Assembly: GCA_003640385.1 (NCBI GenBank) | Contig: RCAB01000236.1 | Coordinates: 1 to 64,000 of the forward strand | Reading direction: 5' to 3' | DNA from: Setaria digitata | Taxonomy: Eukaryota > Nematoda > Chromadorea > Rhabditida > Setariidae | DNA: 64,000 nt | Shown: positions 12,847 through 26,052 of the stretch, piece after piece | How the letters are laid out: each line of letters starts with the position of its first letter | Numbering within the stretch: position 1 is the first letter of the stretch | Notes under the pieces: model-generated | What the model was told of the DNA's origin: nothing | What the model saw: only the letters and a program-made list of their open reading frames with translations | Databases searched by the model: none | Translations under genes and position numbers: made by a program

Positions 12847-13255
12847 TCAGACATGTAGCAGATCATACAAACCCTGAAAGCATTTATTTCCTTTTCTTTT
12901 TTAGTTATCATTTAATATCATTAGAAAATGTTTGTTTTCACAAAATCTGAAAATGGTGAAAACTTTCAGTCCAATTAAGCGTTGTTACATTTTGGTGGTG
13001 TAGAAAGTGTTTTAATTAACAGTGCAGAATTCCTATTCCGCTTTATCATCTAGATTTTTAAAGCAAAAAGGAGATTAATTGATGAGAGGAAATTTGAACC
13101 AGATATTTCGGCACATAATCCTTGCTTGTGTCGAAATGTTGACTGAATCGCATCAGGGAACGTCGATCCAGTGGTAATTCTTGCAAGACAAATGCTTCGG
13201 TTACAATTAGTATACTGATAAGTAGAGCCATGAGAAGATAGACCAATAACCTCAT
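12847..13255 (-). CDS. Putative small secreted peptide (neuropeptide-like precursor)
   Basis: Two exons on the minus strand: 13255-13100 (52 codons) and 12873-12847 (8 codons plus stop), joined in phase 0 across an intron with GT donor and CTTTCAG acceptor; 60 residues. I start at the ATG at 13255, not the upstream in-frame ATG at 13303, because an acceptor TTGCAG (13281) lies between them and because this start gives a classic signal peptide (MRLLVYLLMALLISILIVTE). The processed part holds a dibasic site (ELPLDRRSLMRF) and ends GLYDLLHV. Length, signal peptide and dibasic site are what small neuropeptide or secreted-peptide precursors show. I cannot assign a family, and there is no C-terminal amidation Gly. 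Without the splice the ORF runs to 13058. Confidence 0.45.
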
Positions 13256-13280
13256 TTTGTTGTCCGTTGAATTAACTACT

Positions 13281-14988
13281 CTGCAATTATTTTCATCCAT
13301 CATCTATCAATTATCTTAACAGTATGATAAACCGATACAGTAGCGATAATTGCTTTTGTTTTAAAAGCTAGCAATTCATTTGTTGATTGGTGAAAAAGTT
13401 CAGCAATATTTGAGAAATATATTTTCTTTACCTATCACAATTTCATAACTGGAAATAATTATTAAGCCACTGACTGACTGACTGATTGAGTGATGGTGAT
13501 AAGATTTTCTTGCCCTAAGAAAAATAACAGAGTTGAAAATGGAAAGGAATGAGAGTAGTTATACAAGAGGATGTTAAACAGATTAGTTGATTATGGCAAT
13601 GAAAATTTTATTAATCGAGCTAAACTTCTTTAATCTAACTTGATTTCAGCCAATATTTAGATTAAATTCATCATTTTCTAACGTTAAAGAATTTATTTCA
13701 TCTTTGAACATTGCAAAAATTTGCCTCATTCTCAGTATTATATTAAATAATAGATATACAGCAAATTATTCACATTTGTTAATTTTTACTATTTAATTGC
13801 GCTAATTTATTAGATTAAAATAGCTACTACATGTGAAAATAATTTCATCTTAAACTAAAATTTTTGACTTTCATTTTGACCAATTATAAAAATGACAGAT
13901 TAATAGAATAAGCTTTCAAAATCGTCTTAATTCTCAATCCTTTCAAAATATATGTATATTATTAGTACAATGCAGTATGAATTAGCAACCATGAAGGGTT
14001 AAATTTTGAATGACAAAACTTTTTTTTTTTTTCTTCAAACTTTCTCTAAAGCAAAATTAACTATATATATATATATATATTCGAATTGATAATCGATTTC
14101 TACAAAAAAAAAAAAAAATAATTTAAAATAAGAATACTCGGAAAATACTCGTTGTTGTACGTTATTTATAATGTTAATAATAATAGAGAAATTTCCAGTG
14201 AATTACAAAATAACACAAATATCCGAAATGAAGAAAATAAGGTGGCGAAATCTTTTGTGTTATCCTTTGGGGAATGCTCAAGCAAAGTTTCACATAGTTA
14301 TCAGTTTAATTCAATTGAGATCGCTAAATTTCTCATTGTGGCTATCAATTGGAATATCATTTGAGTGTGCAATCCGGAAATCCGGAAACTAACAAAAAGC
14401 ATTCATGCATAGGAATAATAAATTTGAAGTATTGGTGATACTATTTGATTAAGAGATATAGCAGATTGGTGATATTATTTGATTAAGAGATATAGCAGAT
14501 TGATGATATTATTTGATAAGAGATATAGCAGATTTCCTGGAAACCCTAGTTGGTAGCTATTTAATGATGATTAGTAAGTAGAAGATGAAATGAGTTTCAT
14601 TATTTCACAGCAACTTAATCAGTATTCTTACTTTGCTGACACTTTTTAAGGTAAAATTTCGGATTTTAGGTTAAGTTAACCTATTAATGTAATTTTAAAA
14701 TAAATGTACGAAAGTAACAAAGCATATCAAACTGATAGTAACACTAAAAGACTTTTTCCGCATTAGCCAATAATGATGTGTATTGGATTGGATTAAATTA
14801 TATTCAGAGAAAATAAGTGAGCCTCATCTGCTCACGAATAAGTACTAATGTCATACATTTTCCTTTTTTTTTTTTTTTTTTCATTTTATTTTTTTATTTT
14901 TTATTTTTCATTAAGCCAGATCTAGAATTAAATTAGTGCAATGTTAGACTAAAAACTGGAGCATATGTATGCATTTGAAATGTTTTTC

Positions 14989-15019
<31 letters not shown>

Positions 15020-17409
15020 TTATCACTTTCAAACCTTTGTCATTGTCATTGTTAGAATAAATAATTTTCGAAACAAAAGCTGACAATTTTTGTATTCTGG
15101 ATGATGATGACCTGATAATGACCTAGCCTAATTTCAATCCCATTTACTAATATTACTACTTCTACTATCACTAACTTTTTAGGTAACAGTTAAGTATCGA
15201 GTAAAAAATTACTAATCCTTTAGGATCCAGTAAAGGATAAATCCTTTTCTCATTCCTCTCTGCCACAACTATTTCAGTCTTAATCTTCCCACTAGACTAA
15301 AGAGGTGGAAAAGTCAGTTAGTTAATATTTCAATTCAACAAAAACTATCTGTCATATTATTTAAAATTTTCCGAATTAACATTTATAAATGTATTTTAGG
15401 AATTAAACGATTCTTCGTTTAATTAATTGCAACAGATAAAAGAAAGCAAAGATGCACACACGAATGATCTGTAATAGTTGGATGATATAATTGAAGTAAA
15501 AGTAAAAGTTGAACATGAAAATTTTTGTAATAATTGGAGAAACTAACGGAGCAAAAAAAAAGTGTATAAAAGTATGTTAAACATGAATTATCAAAGATAT
15601 TATCATTATTCTTTACACAAAAAAAAATAATAATAATAATTTTTTTTTTCCCTAATCTAGCAAGTTCTAATTTAATGCTCAGAATCAATAGATATGGTTA
15701 TGACAATTGTTGGAGAATCAAAAAAGTTTTATTTTTTTTTTTTTTTTTTTTTTCTTGAACTGTTAAAAGAAGAAATAGCATGATAAGAATTACTTTATTG
15801 CGCTGAATACTTTTTTGGTCTCAGTGATAAAACTAAATTACTTTTGACATAAATGAGTTTAAATGTCCATAAATTGTTTCTTTTATTAAATGACTCAATT
15901 ATTGTTTCTCTCTGTGAAAATGCAAGAAAACAATAGAAGTTATGAAATGAAATGGATAGATCCTGTAGTTGATTCAAATGATTTAACAATAATTTATATT
16001 CTATTTTTTCTCAGAATTGTGAGAAGCTACAATTTTGCTCTTTGTTATTTTAACTTTTCATTGAAATAAAAATATTTTCACATGCTCACATAGAAGAAGT
16101 GCTGATATTTTATTCACTGAAGTTAACTAACATGCATGATTATATGCATTTTAAAAATTAAATTTTAGGATAAAAATTTTTTTTTTTTTTTTTGTCCTTT
16201 TGAATTATTTTCTTTTCTTTTTTTTTTTTTTTTGCCTTTTTCATTTTTCATCCTTCTAAACAAGTTTGAAAATATCAAATTTTCACAGCAACCATAAAGT
16301 AACAACAATTGTGTGTGTGTGTGTGTGTTTTTTTTTTTTCGTTTTGTAATAAAATGATGCAAAGAATTTTTAAAAGATGTCATTTTGTTACCTGACTTGA
16401 TTGAAGTAGATTTAATTTGTAGCACCAATTAAAAATTATTCCGTTTTAAAATGATTTTGAAATTTAAATTACAAAGCTTTGTTTTATCATCATGATAAAC
16501 TGTAAAAAAAAACAAATTTAGGCAAGAAACATGCAGAAGCGAATTAATAATCAATGCGCAAAATGTTGAAATTATCAATGTTCTCAGTATGGAGTTTAGA
16601 AATATCGAGATACAAAACATCAAAAGGTTTATTATCTAATTTCCACAATAACAGTATCATTATTAAATCACTGAAATGATTTGCACATTCATTGTTAATT
16701 ATTTTATAAAAATTTCTCAAAAATCTTTTACTCAGTATTATCATGTTAAGAGCATGCTATCAGTAGATCAGATTGAAATGATGCTTAATAAATTATTTTA
16801 AATATTATATGTTATTTCTATCAGATTTTGTTTGTCTTTCATAGTGATGACATGCATGAAAGATGATGATGGCTAATAGAATGGAAACTTCTCTACAATT
16901 ACTATCATTCAGTATAAGTTTGATTATTAAAATGACTGATAGATGCGTGTTAAGTATAGGATGATGAAAATGATTTCTGATAAAAAGTTGACAAATTCAT
17001 TCGTTATGACCACATTTAACACTTCTTTATTAATTTTTTCATCTTTTTTAAACAAAATTCCAATTTTTCTCTTCCTTAGCTTTATTTCTGTTCAATTTCA
17101 TCCTGTTAAATTTGCAAATCTTTACATAAATTTAATTGCACTTTAAATTATGACAAATGTGGTAGTCACAAATAATGCGTTATAAATGTAATGACTGATA
17201 ATTTTTATACTAGAAGAGGAAACTTTTCTGATAATTTGCTAAAAATACGGAAATAATTATTTACTTTGGAGGAATAAGGAACATCTAATAATGAATAATT
17301 TAATTCTTAGGATGCATTTTCTTTTGCCAATTCATATTCATATATTTACCTGTCCTTACAAGGTGACAACGACAAGACGTTTAGAGAGCATTTACGATGG
17401 TTAAAAAAA

Positions 17410-17441
<32 letters not shown>

Positions 17442-18539
17442 ATATTTGCTAATAATTATTGAATTAATTAAAAATTATTTTAAAATAATATAGTGCATTA
17501 TGATGATATTGATGATGATAGCATTTTGTATCCACTAATGATTCACTTTTATAAATTATCTCTTTGAATTGTGCGTGGTGCAAAATTTTAAAAATGCAAA
17601 TTGCAAATTTCATTCTTTTGCACATTTTGTGGGGTATTTTGAAAAGTTAACAGCATTTAAAAGTTGAAAGTAATTAGCAAATATTATTAAGGAAATACTA
17701 AATTAATTCTTCTTCTCCAACAAAATCATCTTTTTAATTTTTACAAAACTGATTCTGATTCTGTTGATTTTGATAATTTTGAAAAATTCTCTGAGGATTT
17801 TGAGAATTCCACGGATGAAAATTTTGCTTTCTAAATAATTAAACCTATACAGAATAAAATCGAACAAAATCGTTGAAATCAATGGATCAAATCTGATCAT
17901 GACTACTTTCTCATTAGCAAAACAAATTATGAAATATCAAGAATTCATCAAATAAACATCCATGATTGAAAGCGCTGATGTGCTTGATCATGAGTGGAAG
18001 TGGAATTAATTACTGATGAACGTGGATTTGATCAAGAATAGATATATAATTAATTATGCATGAAAATGATCAATTATACGTCCATTTAATTAATCAAGCA
18101 ATGTAGACAGTTTATTATGAATAAAAATGATCAACCTGAACATGTAGCTGATCATGATAAGTTTCCTATAGTGCTTGATTAATTAAGGAAATTATGAAAA
18201 TCGCGCAGTAGTTAGTTTTGCTCTGGTTTGAAGCTTGAAAAACAATAATTGAAATAATCCCTAATAATCACCTTTTTATTCACTACCCTTCTTGGATTTC
18301 ATAGTTTCTCTTGCATTTTATTCATACTCTTTGTTTACAATTTTTCAAAATTTTTTTATTTATTAAACTTTAGTTAAATTTTTTTGCTGTAAAATTAAGG
18401 AGATATGGAGCAGCTTCAAATAAACATATTCGGCAATAGCTTTATTTTTTATCAAATTTTAATAACTGATAACAATAAGTTAATGATGATAATCAGAGTG
18501 AAAGCAGTGAATTATATTTAAATTCAACGATAAATAAGA
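13281..18539. other. Gene-poor AT-rich intergenic region
   Basis: About 5.2 kb between the secreted-peptide gene and the lipase. I find no exon series on either strand. It holds many poly-T/poly-A runs (for example near 14865, 15000, 15730, 16180, 16219, 17403), a TA run near 14063, a GT run near 16311, and the 34-bp tandem repeat listed separately. Short ORFs here are low-complexity and unsupported. Confidence 0.5.
14431..14531. repeat. 34-bp tandem repeat, three copies
   Basis: Three adjacent copies start at 14431, 14465 and 14499 with a period of 34. The unit begins ATTGGTGATA and ends GATATAGCAG; copies differ at a few positions and the third lacks one base. It lies in noncoding DNA. Confidence 0.9.
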
Positions 18540-21500
18540 TTATCTAGAAACAATATGCCTAAGTACCATTAGTCGTTGAACTTCTAGCGAACGTATAAAT
18601 ATGGCTCGATGAGTAGCTATTCCATAAACTTTTTCGCCTTGTTGACCAGGTATTTGACCGGTTATCTGAAGTTATTAAAAACCATTAGCAAATTTTATCT
18701 TCCTAATCATGATTTCCATCATTTTCAAATAGATAGCAATAATTCCATTGAATTTATGATAACTTTAATCCAGTATTTTGTCCAAAAATCTTTAATAGAG
18801 CAGCGGAAGCAATTCACCTTTACTGATTATTCCTAAATAAAAAATTACCAGTAAAAATGTATTCCCTTTCAGTATACTTTTAATTGTATTTACAAAAGTT
18901 CAAAGTTAATTAATTTGGTAAAAATGAATGTGAGGAAATATTGAATTATCTCTTTATATATAAATATTAGTACAGTGATTAGTAAATGTGAAATAGAAGT
19001 GAATGAAAGAAATTTTACTTTTCCACAAACATAGTGTCCAAGAAATAGATCATTTCTACTGTAAATAGCAAACGTATACCTTCCCAAACGATCCTCTCGA
19101 CTATTTATATCCTAGAGAAATAAGTAAAATTTATTGGCCAAAGCATAATGCTAAATTACAAAAGTATAACATTTTTCATCATATTTTTTTAACCATTTCC
19201 TGAACAATTATTTTAAACTCTTATTATAATAATAATAAAAATAATTTCAGTTTTTTTTTTTTTTTTTTTTTTGAAAAAAAATTCTAACCATTAAAAATTG
19301 GCTTAGTGTTGGACACATAGTGGAACTAACACCAGTTACTGGATCACAAATAGGTAACATTTTAAACATACATATAGGAAAACCTATATTTTCCACCTTA
19401 AATATGTAAAATTAAATAGAATTAAAAAATGAGTATGGAAAAATTGAAAATTTTGAATAATTGAAGTTCTATGAATAAAAAAAAAAAAAGNAAATAATTT
19501 CAGTTTTTTTTTTTTTTTTTTTTTTGAAAAAAAATTCTAACCATTAAAAATTGGCTTAGTGTTGGACACATAGTGGAACTAACACCAGTTACTGGATCAC
19601 AAATAGGTAACATTTTAAACATACATATAGGAAAACCTATATTTTCCACCTTAAATATGTAAAATTAAATAGAATTAAAAAATGAGTATGGAAAAATTGA
19701 AAATTTTGAATAATTGAAGTTCTATGAATAAAAAAAAAAAAAGAAATTTATTGAAAACCCTGAATATAATGCCATGATTTGGCCCAGCAACACCAACAAA
19801 TGTATCAATGGAAGCTGCTAATGTACCGCCCAGATCCTCACCGGTATCCACACATTGACCTGAAATATACGAATTTTAATTAAAGAATAATCAACAGGTA
19901 AACATATAATAACGATGACACATTTTAGCATATAAAATAGAATAATAATAAACGAATTACATTTTGAAAAATTCATCATTTTATAGTATGAAATGAGTCG
20001 GCAGGTAAGTGAGGTGACCACCAAGTTAGTTGCGCTAATGTGGTAGGTTGACAGATTTGCAGATTAGAGTGGATCAAAATGATTAAATAATTAGACATTA
20101 ATGAATCAATAATTAGAACTTCTTAATTTGCTCATTTTACTACACATTAAACTAATAACTGAACGAGAAATAAATTAATTGAATGAAACTAAGAAATTTA
20201 TTGTCAATTATGCAATACTAAACCATACATTAGCATTGTCTAATTGTAGTAAGCAAAGTAATGAAATAAGTTAAAATTAGAATTGAAGATTAAATGAAAA
20301 GCCAAGTGAATAAATAAGCCCAATGTTAACCTCCATGGATAGCTTTCCGAGCCAAAAGTACACCCATCGATTCTGCGATCACATCAACTGCTCGACCAGT
20401 ATACAAACGTACGGCTATTATCAACATTCGTATCTTAAAATTATTAATTTGACATTTACTGTAATTACTAATTTCTAAAATATTATAAATTATATTTAAA
20501 AAAAAAGAAAAGAAAACGCTAAAAAATTAAATTATTTTACGTTGGATTTTTTTTTTCTTTTTTGCTTTTTAAAGAATTTAATGTAATAATAATAAAATTA
20601 AATTATAAAAAAAGCAAAAATAGAATATGGTCAAATAAATTGTTATTATGAAATGTAGCTCTTTTTAAATCAGTTACAATTTTAGCTTGCTATTTTCTCC
20701 TTCTTCAGCTGTTTATTTATTTCTGATTACTAGTTAGCAAACAAATGATCTAGTGATGAGTAGTAGTATCATGTTGTCTATTTAGAATGTAATTATATGC
20801 ATTATTTATTCAGTTAAATATTTCATTGAATATGATAAAACTGTTAAAATTTTTAATTAATAATTCATAAACTAATAGCTCTAGCACTAGTCGTATTTTA
20901 ATTTTTAAATTTTAACTGTACTTAAAAAAAAAAAAAGAAAAAACTATCAAGTAAACAAAATGAAAAAAAAAAAAAAAGTAAACCTGTTTAACAAATTGAC
21001 AGGTTAATGATTGTTTTGTCCACTGGAATGGATCACCTTCCGTTCCACTGCCATATGTTGTTGCATACAATTCCGACCAATCATAACCGGAAGCTCTGAA
21101 TATTTTAATTAAAATTACTACTAAAAAAATTTAGCGGTAATTTTAATTAAAAAATAATTAATAAAAAAAAAAACAAAACATTTATGTGAGTTAAAATGCA
21201 TACAAGAAATGTGCAGCAGCTGAAAGAGGTTGTTCTCCAGCCATTCCTGTCATACCATGTACAAAAATAACCGGTTCCCTTCTTAGCACCTGCTGCCGGT
21301 ATTGTTTGCCACCAAAAGAGCCTAGTCGGCCTAGGTCTGCCCTAAATTATTGCTATTTTTAAAATGTGAAATTATTTTATTTCAATGTTTGATTTCTTTA
21401 AATATTCCATTCCGCAGATATTTTTTAAGCAATTTTCACAAAAATATAAATTACAGTTAGACAGTTTAGTATGGTGATCAATTATTATTTATCAAATATT

Positions 21501-21737
21501 AAATTAAAAAATATGATAAATATCATTTCAAATTTAAGTAAAATGCTTAATTATTTATTATTCTACATGAAGAAACAGCAATTTATAAAATTGAACAAAT
21601 ATTTTGTACCTGTTTAATAGTGATTGTATAGGAGGGCCATAAACTTCCATAAGCCAACTATTAAAATCACTTGTAAAATACGCATAATTCAATTTGATAA
21701 TTTTACAAAGCAGCAGAAGCAACAACAATTTCAACAT
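18540..21737 (-). CDS. Secreted lipase, LIPS family (class 2 / EstA-type)
   Basis: Eight exons: 21737-21610, 21341-21204, 21095-20984, 20433-20331, 19859-19759, 19649-19542 (or its duplicate 19396-19289), 19111-19019, 18665-18540; 302 residues, normal for C. elegans LIPS proteins. The start follows a TTTTCCAG acceptor five bases upstream and gives a Leu-rich signal peptide (MLKLLLLLLCKIIKLNYAYF). An oxyanion-hole motif VIFVHGMTG is near residue 67. The nucleophile Ser lies in VIAESMG, an A-x-S-x-G elbow in place of G-x-S-x-G. A GPNHG motif follows. The probable catalytic Asp is in AIYSRNDLF, and the probable His in GIATHRAIF after the family's TGQIPGQQGEKVY. It should be a secreted or lysosomal ester hydrolase; substrate unknown. 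The sixth exon is present twice because of the N at 19491; either copy keeps frame. Confidence 0.9.
19238..19745. repeat. Direct duplication around N at 19491, includes a lipase exon
   Basis: About 253 bases (19238-19490) recur at 19492-19745, differing mainly in poly-T/A length. Each copy contains the complete 108-bp sixth lipase exon (minus strand, 19396-19289 and 19649-19542) with its splice sites. The single N between identical copies points to an unmerged assembly overlap. Confidence 0.88.
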
Positions 21738-22123
21738 TTTAACTGGAAAATCAATTTTTCTACAAGAGTTACTGAGCAGTATTCAATTTTTTGAGTACTA
21801 AATAGTAAACCTACTAGTATTTAATATTTTCACACATGAGCAATAATGTAGTAATGTTAGTTTATAGCATTGAAAAATGAGGAAATTAAAATTGAAATTT
21901 GAAATTAGCTTTAAGGCAAAAGGAACCATTCTCATGAATGACAACTGAATGAGACAATAACGCATGAAATATAATGTCGCTTTGGCTTTTTAAGAAAACC
22001 AAGTATTGCTAATTACTGACCAGTCCTGCTTAATTAGTCGGCAAAAAAAAAGAAAAAGGCGAAAGAAAAAAAACGGAAAACGAAAAAATTACGAAAAAAG
22101 ACGAAAGAGTTGATAGAAAGTTG

Positions 22124-22156
<33 letters not shown>

Positions 22157-24184
22157 AAGAAATAGAAGATAAAGTGCTCTTGGGATATTGGCAAAAGAAT
22201 AATTAAAAGTTTCAGATAATAGTGATGAATTCAGTAATGATAATTAATGATTGCGAAGATGTTAGAAGAGTAATAGTGTTTTTACTTGATAATAATGATT
22301 GTTGAATTTAGAAGGAGCAAAATGAAAAAATGATGCGAACTGCAAAATTAATTCGGTGATTCGATTATTTTGCATCGTCTAACAAATTTATAAAAATTTT
22401 TTTTTTTTTTGTTTTTGTTTTCTGATTTAATTCATATTTCAAATAAAATTATTGCAAAATTTGAACTTGTGTAATTTCTTGTGAACTGTTATTTGTATGC
22501 TTGAAATGTGAATTAAATTTAATCAGTAGCATGGCAAATAGCAAATTCATTAATTTATAATTCTCATTTAATTTTTAAATCAATATTCAAATTTGATTGA
22601 AATGTTTACTTACTAAATACGTGTTATAAGAAAGAAGGACTTTTTTATTTTCTCGAGATTAATCTAATTGTTGATTTTATAAATAGATTAAATTGCATTT
22701 TTTGAAAAGTATTCGAAATGTTTTCGTTTCTCGATTAGCCAATTCTTTTATCAGGTGATAGAAGCTGAATTGTTGATAATTCTTTTTCATTTTCATCGCT
22801 ATCCTATTTGAGAGAGAGAGAGAGAGGGAGGGAGAGGGAGAGATTTGAATTGTCGATGTTTTGTTGCAATCTAACTAGGTAATTTAATTTCTTCCTTCTG
22901 CTAATTTTATCGAAGTAAGATAGATTTTGATTATAATTAAGAGATTGTGTAAAATTATATGTCTTAAATTACATATTATTGGAAATTATGCAAAATATTA
23001 ATTTGCATTTCCGTAATCTATTATCTATAAATTAGCAAAAGAGATCATTACTTGATAGTAGAATAACATCAATTTAACAGTTAGTAATATAATTATTAGG
23101 TAATAAAAAAAATTTTTTGGCAAAAATTTTAGATTTCAAATCAGTTACATAGTNAGTAATCTATTATCTATAAATTAGCAAAAGAGATCATTACTTGATA
23201 GTAGTAGAATAACATCAATTTAACAGTTAGTAATATAATTATTAGGTAATAAAAAAAATTTTTTGGCAAAAATTTTAGATTTCAAATCAGTTACATAGTT
23301 CTAGCTGAATGTTTCAAAAAAAAAAAAAAAAAAAAAAAGGAAATTTTTTATTTATTTACTATAAATTCCAATTATAAAATTTTTTTTTCTGTATTTTGCA
23401 ACTAAAAAAAAAAAAGCTTTGGAAATAATTAACTTTTTAATTGAATGGTAAAAAAATTTTTGTATTTCTTTCTGAGAATTTCTTTTTTTTCATTTATTTT
23501 TCTTTTCGCGAATTTCAAATCCTTTCGATATTAAATATGAAAATTATTTCAATTTTTTTTTTTTGAAAAGAAAAGAAGACTGTATAAATGATTGAATGGG
23601 AAACAATTCAAAGATAGCGAACAATTTATCAATGATAAGACAAATAATTATCAACTTGTTTTATTGTTAAATTTAGAAGAATTAACAATATTAGGTAAAC
23701 TAGCGCAATTCCGGTTTGACTTCAGCTTATGAACTTGCTCGTATCAAATGATTGATGAAAAAATTTTTTTTACTAATAAATATTACAATGATTATGGATG
23801 AACGTTCAACTTTAACCTTTTTACAGTTTTTATTTTGACCTTTTTTTTTTTTTTTTTTTGTAATTTCTACTCTTCTTCTTTTTCCTTTTTGGCAAACGAG
23901 TAAGGCTTTTTTTTTTTATTAACATCATTTCATTTTCACTTTCTAAATTATTTCCTGCTCTTCTTAAGCATAAATATTATCAGCAAAAACATTAATAAAC
24001 TCACTGATAGCACTTTTTTTTTTATCAACTATCATTTTATTACTATGGTTCTTATCAGCAATAAGCCAGTAAATAAAATATTCGGCAGTGCTTCATTTTT
24101 TTTTTTTTTATAATTTCATTGCAACTTCTCTATCTTTTTGTTTGAAATTTTTGTTTTCAAACAAAATTGGAATTTAAAAAAAAA
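21738..24184. other. Divergent intergenic region between lipase and lysozyme
   Basis: Shared upstream region of the minus-strand lipase and the plus-strand lysozyme. No coding region is seen. It contains a long poly-A run near 22123, a short GA-rich tract (about 22809-22842) and the duplicated stretch around the N at 23154. Promoters of both genes presumably lie here, but I cannot point to a specific element. Confidence 0.45.
23013..23299. repeat. Direct duplication around N at 23154 (assembly join)
   Basis: About 141 bases (23013-23153) recur after the N (23155-23299). The right copy carries one extra GTA triplet (AGTAGTAGAATA versus AGTAGAATA). Noncoding. Confidence 0.88.
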
Positions 24185-26044
24185 ATGGAAAAAATCATTT
24201 TTTCATTTGCTTTTCTACTTCAACCAGTGATACTTGAGCATTTATCACCAGATGTGCCTAAGGTAATTATAATTATTTAAACTTATCATTTTAATTTTCC
24301 ATGCTGAATTGCTTGTAAGATTTACTTCTAACTATTTCATCGTTTATTTAAATTTTCCGAAATTTCAAAAATTTGACCAAAATATGCTTAATACTACTAT
24401 TGAAAGAATACTCAAGAATGAATGAATTTCTTTAGCTTGAATGCAAAAAAAAAAAAAAATCCGTCAATGAAAAAAAAGAACTTAAATTTATTTAAAAAAA
24501 TTTTTTTCTTCCGAAAATTTTCAAATAAAGTCCAGGACTGCTAAAATCATAATAAAAAACTAAAATTATATACATGGTTAGCTTCTAAATTATAACAAAT
24601 ATTATATGATTATCGAGACAAATTATTTTAGTCCACTCTTCAACAAATTATCAAATTTTAGTTATTCATCGATTCAAAAACAAGCGAAATTCAATACAGC
24701 CAAGGTATTGATATATCAGGCCAAGTTAGCCGAGATACTTTTCGCTGCTTCTTTCAAGCAGGCTTCATAACAGCTTTTATTCGGATATATTTACCGATCA
24801 CGAATGGTATACCTGATAGTAATTCCATTGCTAATATTTATAATGCTGCCCAAGGTTTTTTTTTTTTTTTTTTTTTTTCTTTTTCATGGTACAAATTCAA
24901 AAATTTGACATTACCCACTGATTGCTATTTGAAATTTTAATTAATTTATTAAAAAAAAAAAATGGAGCTATATTTTAAAACTAAACTTATTGTTGTTCGA
25001 AATTTTAACATTCAAGAAATTTTATTTCATTTATCAAGCAAAGGAATCGAAAAGTTTTTCTTTTTTTTTTTTATCAAATGATAAAAAAATATCGTTGTTA
25101 CAGAGGGAATGGGTGTTGAAGTTTACATTGAGCCGCAACCTGCTACGACAAAATCCGGAACTGAGCAATTTCTGGAAGCTTATGCATTTTTAAGAGAAAA
25201 TGGTATCATAATGAAAGCAGTTTGGATTAAAGTATGAAAAACTATTATTAATTTGAAATTATGCCCTGTAATTAATTGCAAAATATTTGAAAAAAAAATA
25301 TTCCGTTAATTTTGGCAAAGTTTATTTTTAAATTAAATTTTTCAGATTGCAATAATTTTTTCTAGATAACATCACCAATTATTTGGCCTAATAATCAAGA
25401 TGCTAATATCAACTTTATCAATGAATTTATTGTTAGTGCAGAGGTAATTAGTGCTGTTTGATTTTCATATATTTTATTAATACAATTAATTCATTATTTC
25501 CAAATTCATTGTTGATTGAAATTTTTAAAAATACAAAAAAAAAAAAGAATTGATTGATTACTGATAACTTGTTTATTGATAACTTCGCAACAGTTAATAC
25601 TTTTTTCTAGAAATATGATCTGACTGTTGGTATTTACACAAATTGGTACGATTGGCAACAAATAACTGCTGAACGTGTCGGATGGTTCGATCAAGAGAAA
25701 ATTCGTCTTTGGTAATTTTTGAAATTTTAAAATGTAACAATTTTACTTGAAATACAGTTAGCATGGTTAATCATAGCATCGCTGATCGATCTCGATCAAC
25801 TGGCTGATCCACTAATTACTTTAGGTACTGGAATGTAATGGGTTCAGGTATCACCGCTGCTACGCCATTATCATTTGAGGATTTCCGTCCATTCGGTGGA
25901 TTCAACATCCCAATGATAAAGCAATATGCTGAGAGAGTAATTAAATGTGGAATGTGCGTTTCCTTAAATATCTATACTAGCAGAGCAAAAACTTTGCAAT
26001 TAGCAAATATCAATGCTACCGCAGTTGGCCATCTTCTTTTCTGA
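24185..26044 (+). CDS. GH25 lysozyme (C. elegans LYS protist-type family)
   Basis: Six exons: 24185-24262, 24662-24854, 25104-25231, 25366-25443, 25611-25711, 25825-26044; 265 residues. The first exon encodes a hydrophobic probable signal peptide (MEKIIFSFAFLLQPVIL). Family marks follow in order: QGIDISGQVS with the likely catalytic Asp at about residue 43, AFIRIYLP, GMGVEVYIEPQP, NINFINEFI, VGIYTNWYDWQQITA, LWYWNVMGSG and FEDFRPFGGFNIPMIKQYAE ahead of the conserved C-G. The family hydrolyses peptidoglycan and serves in digestion and defence in nematodes. Unusually, about 20 residues follow the usual end (after SLNIYTS), and the stop codon lies only about 9 bases before a minisatellite whose TTGGCCAT core also occurs inside the last codons. 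The real terminus may therefore be altered, or another exon may exist. Confidence 0.92.
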
Positions 26045-26052
26045 TTCCAAGT

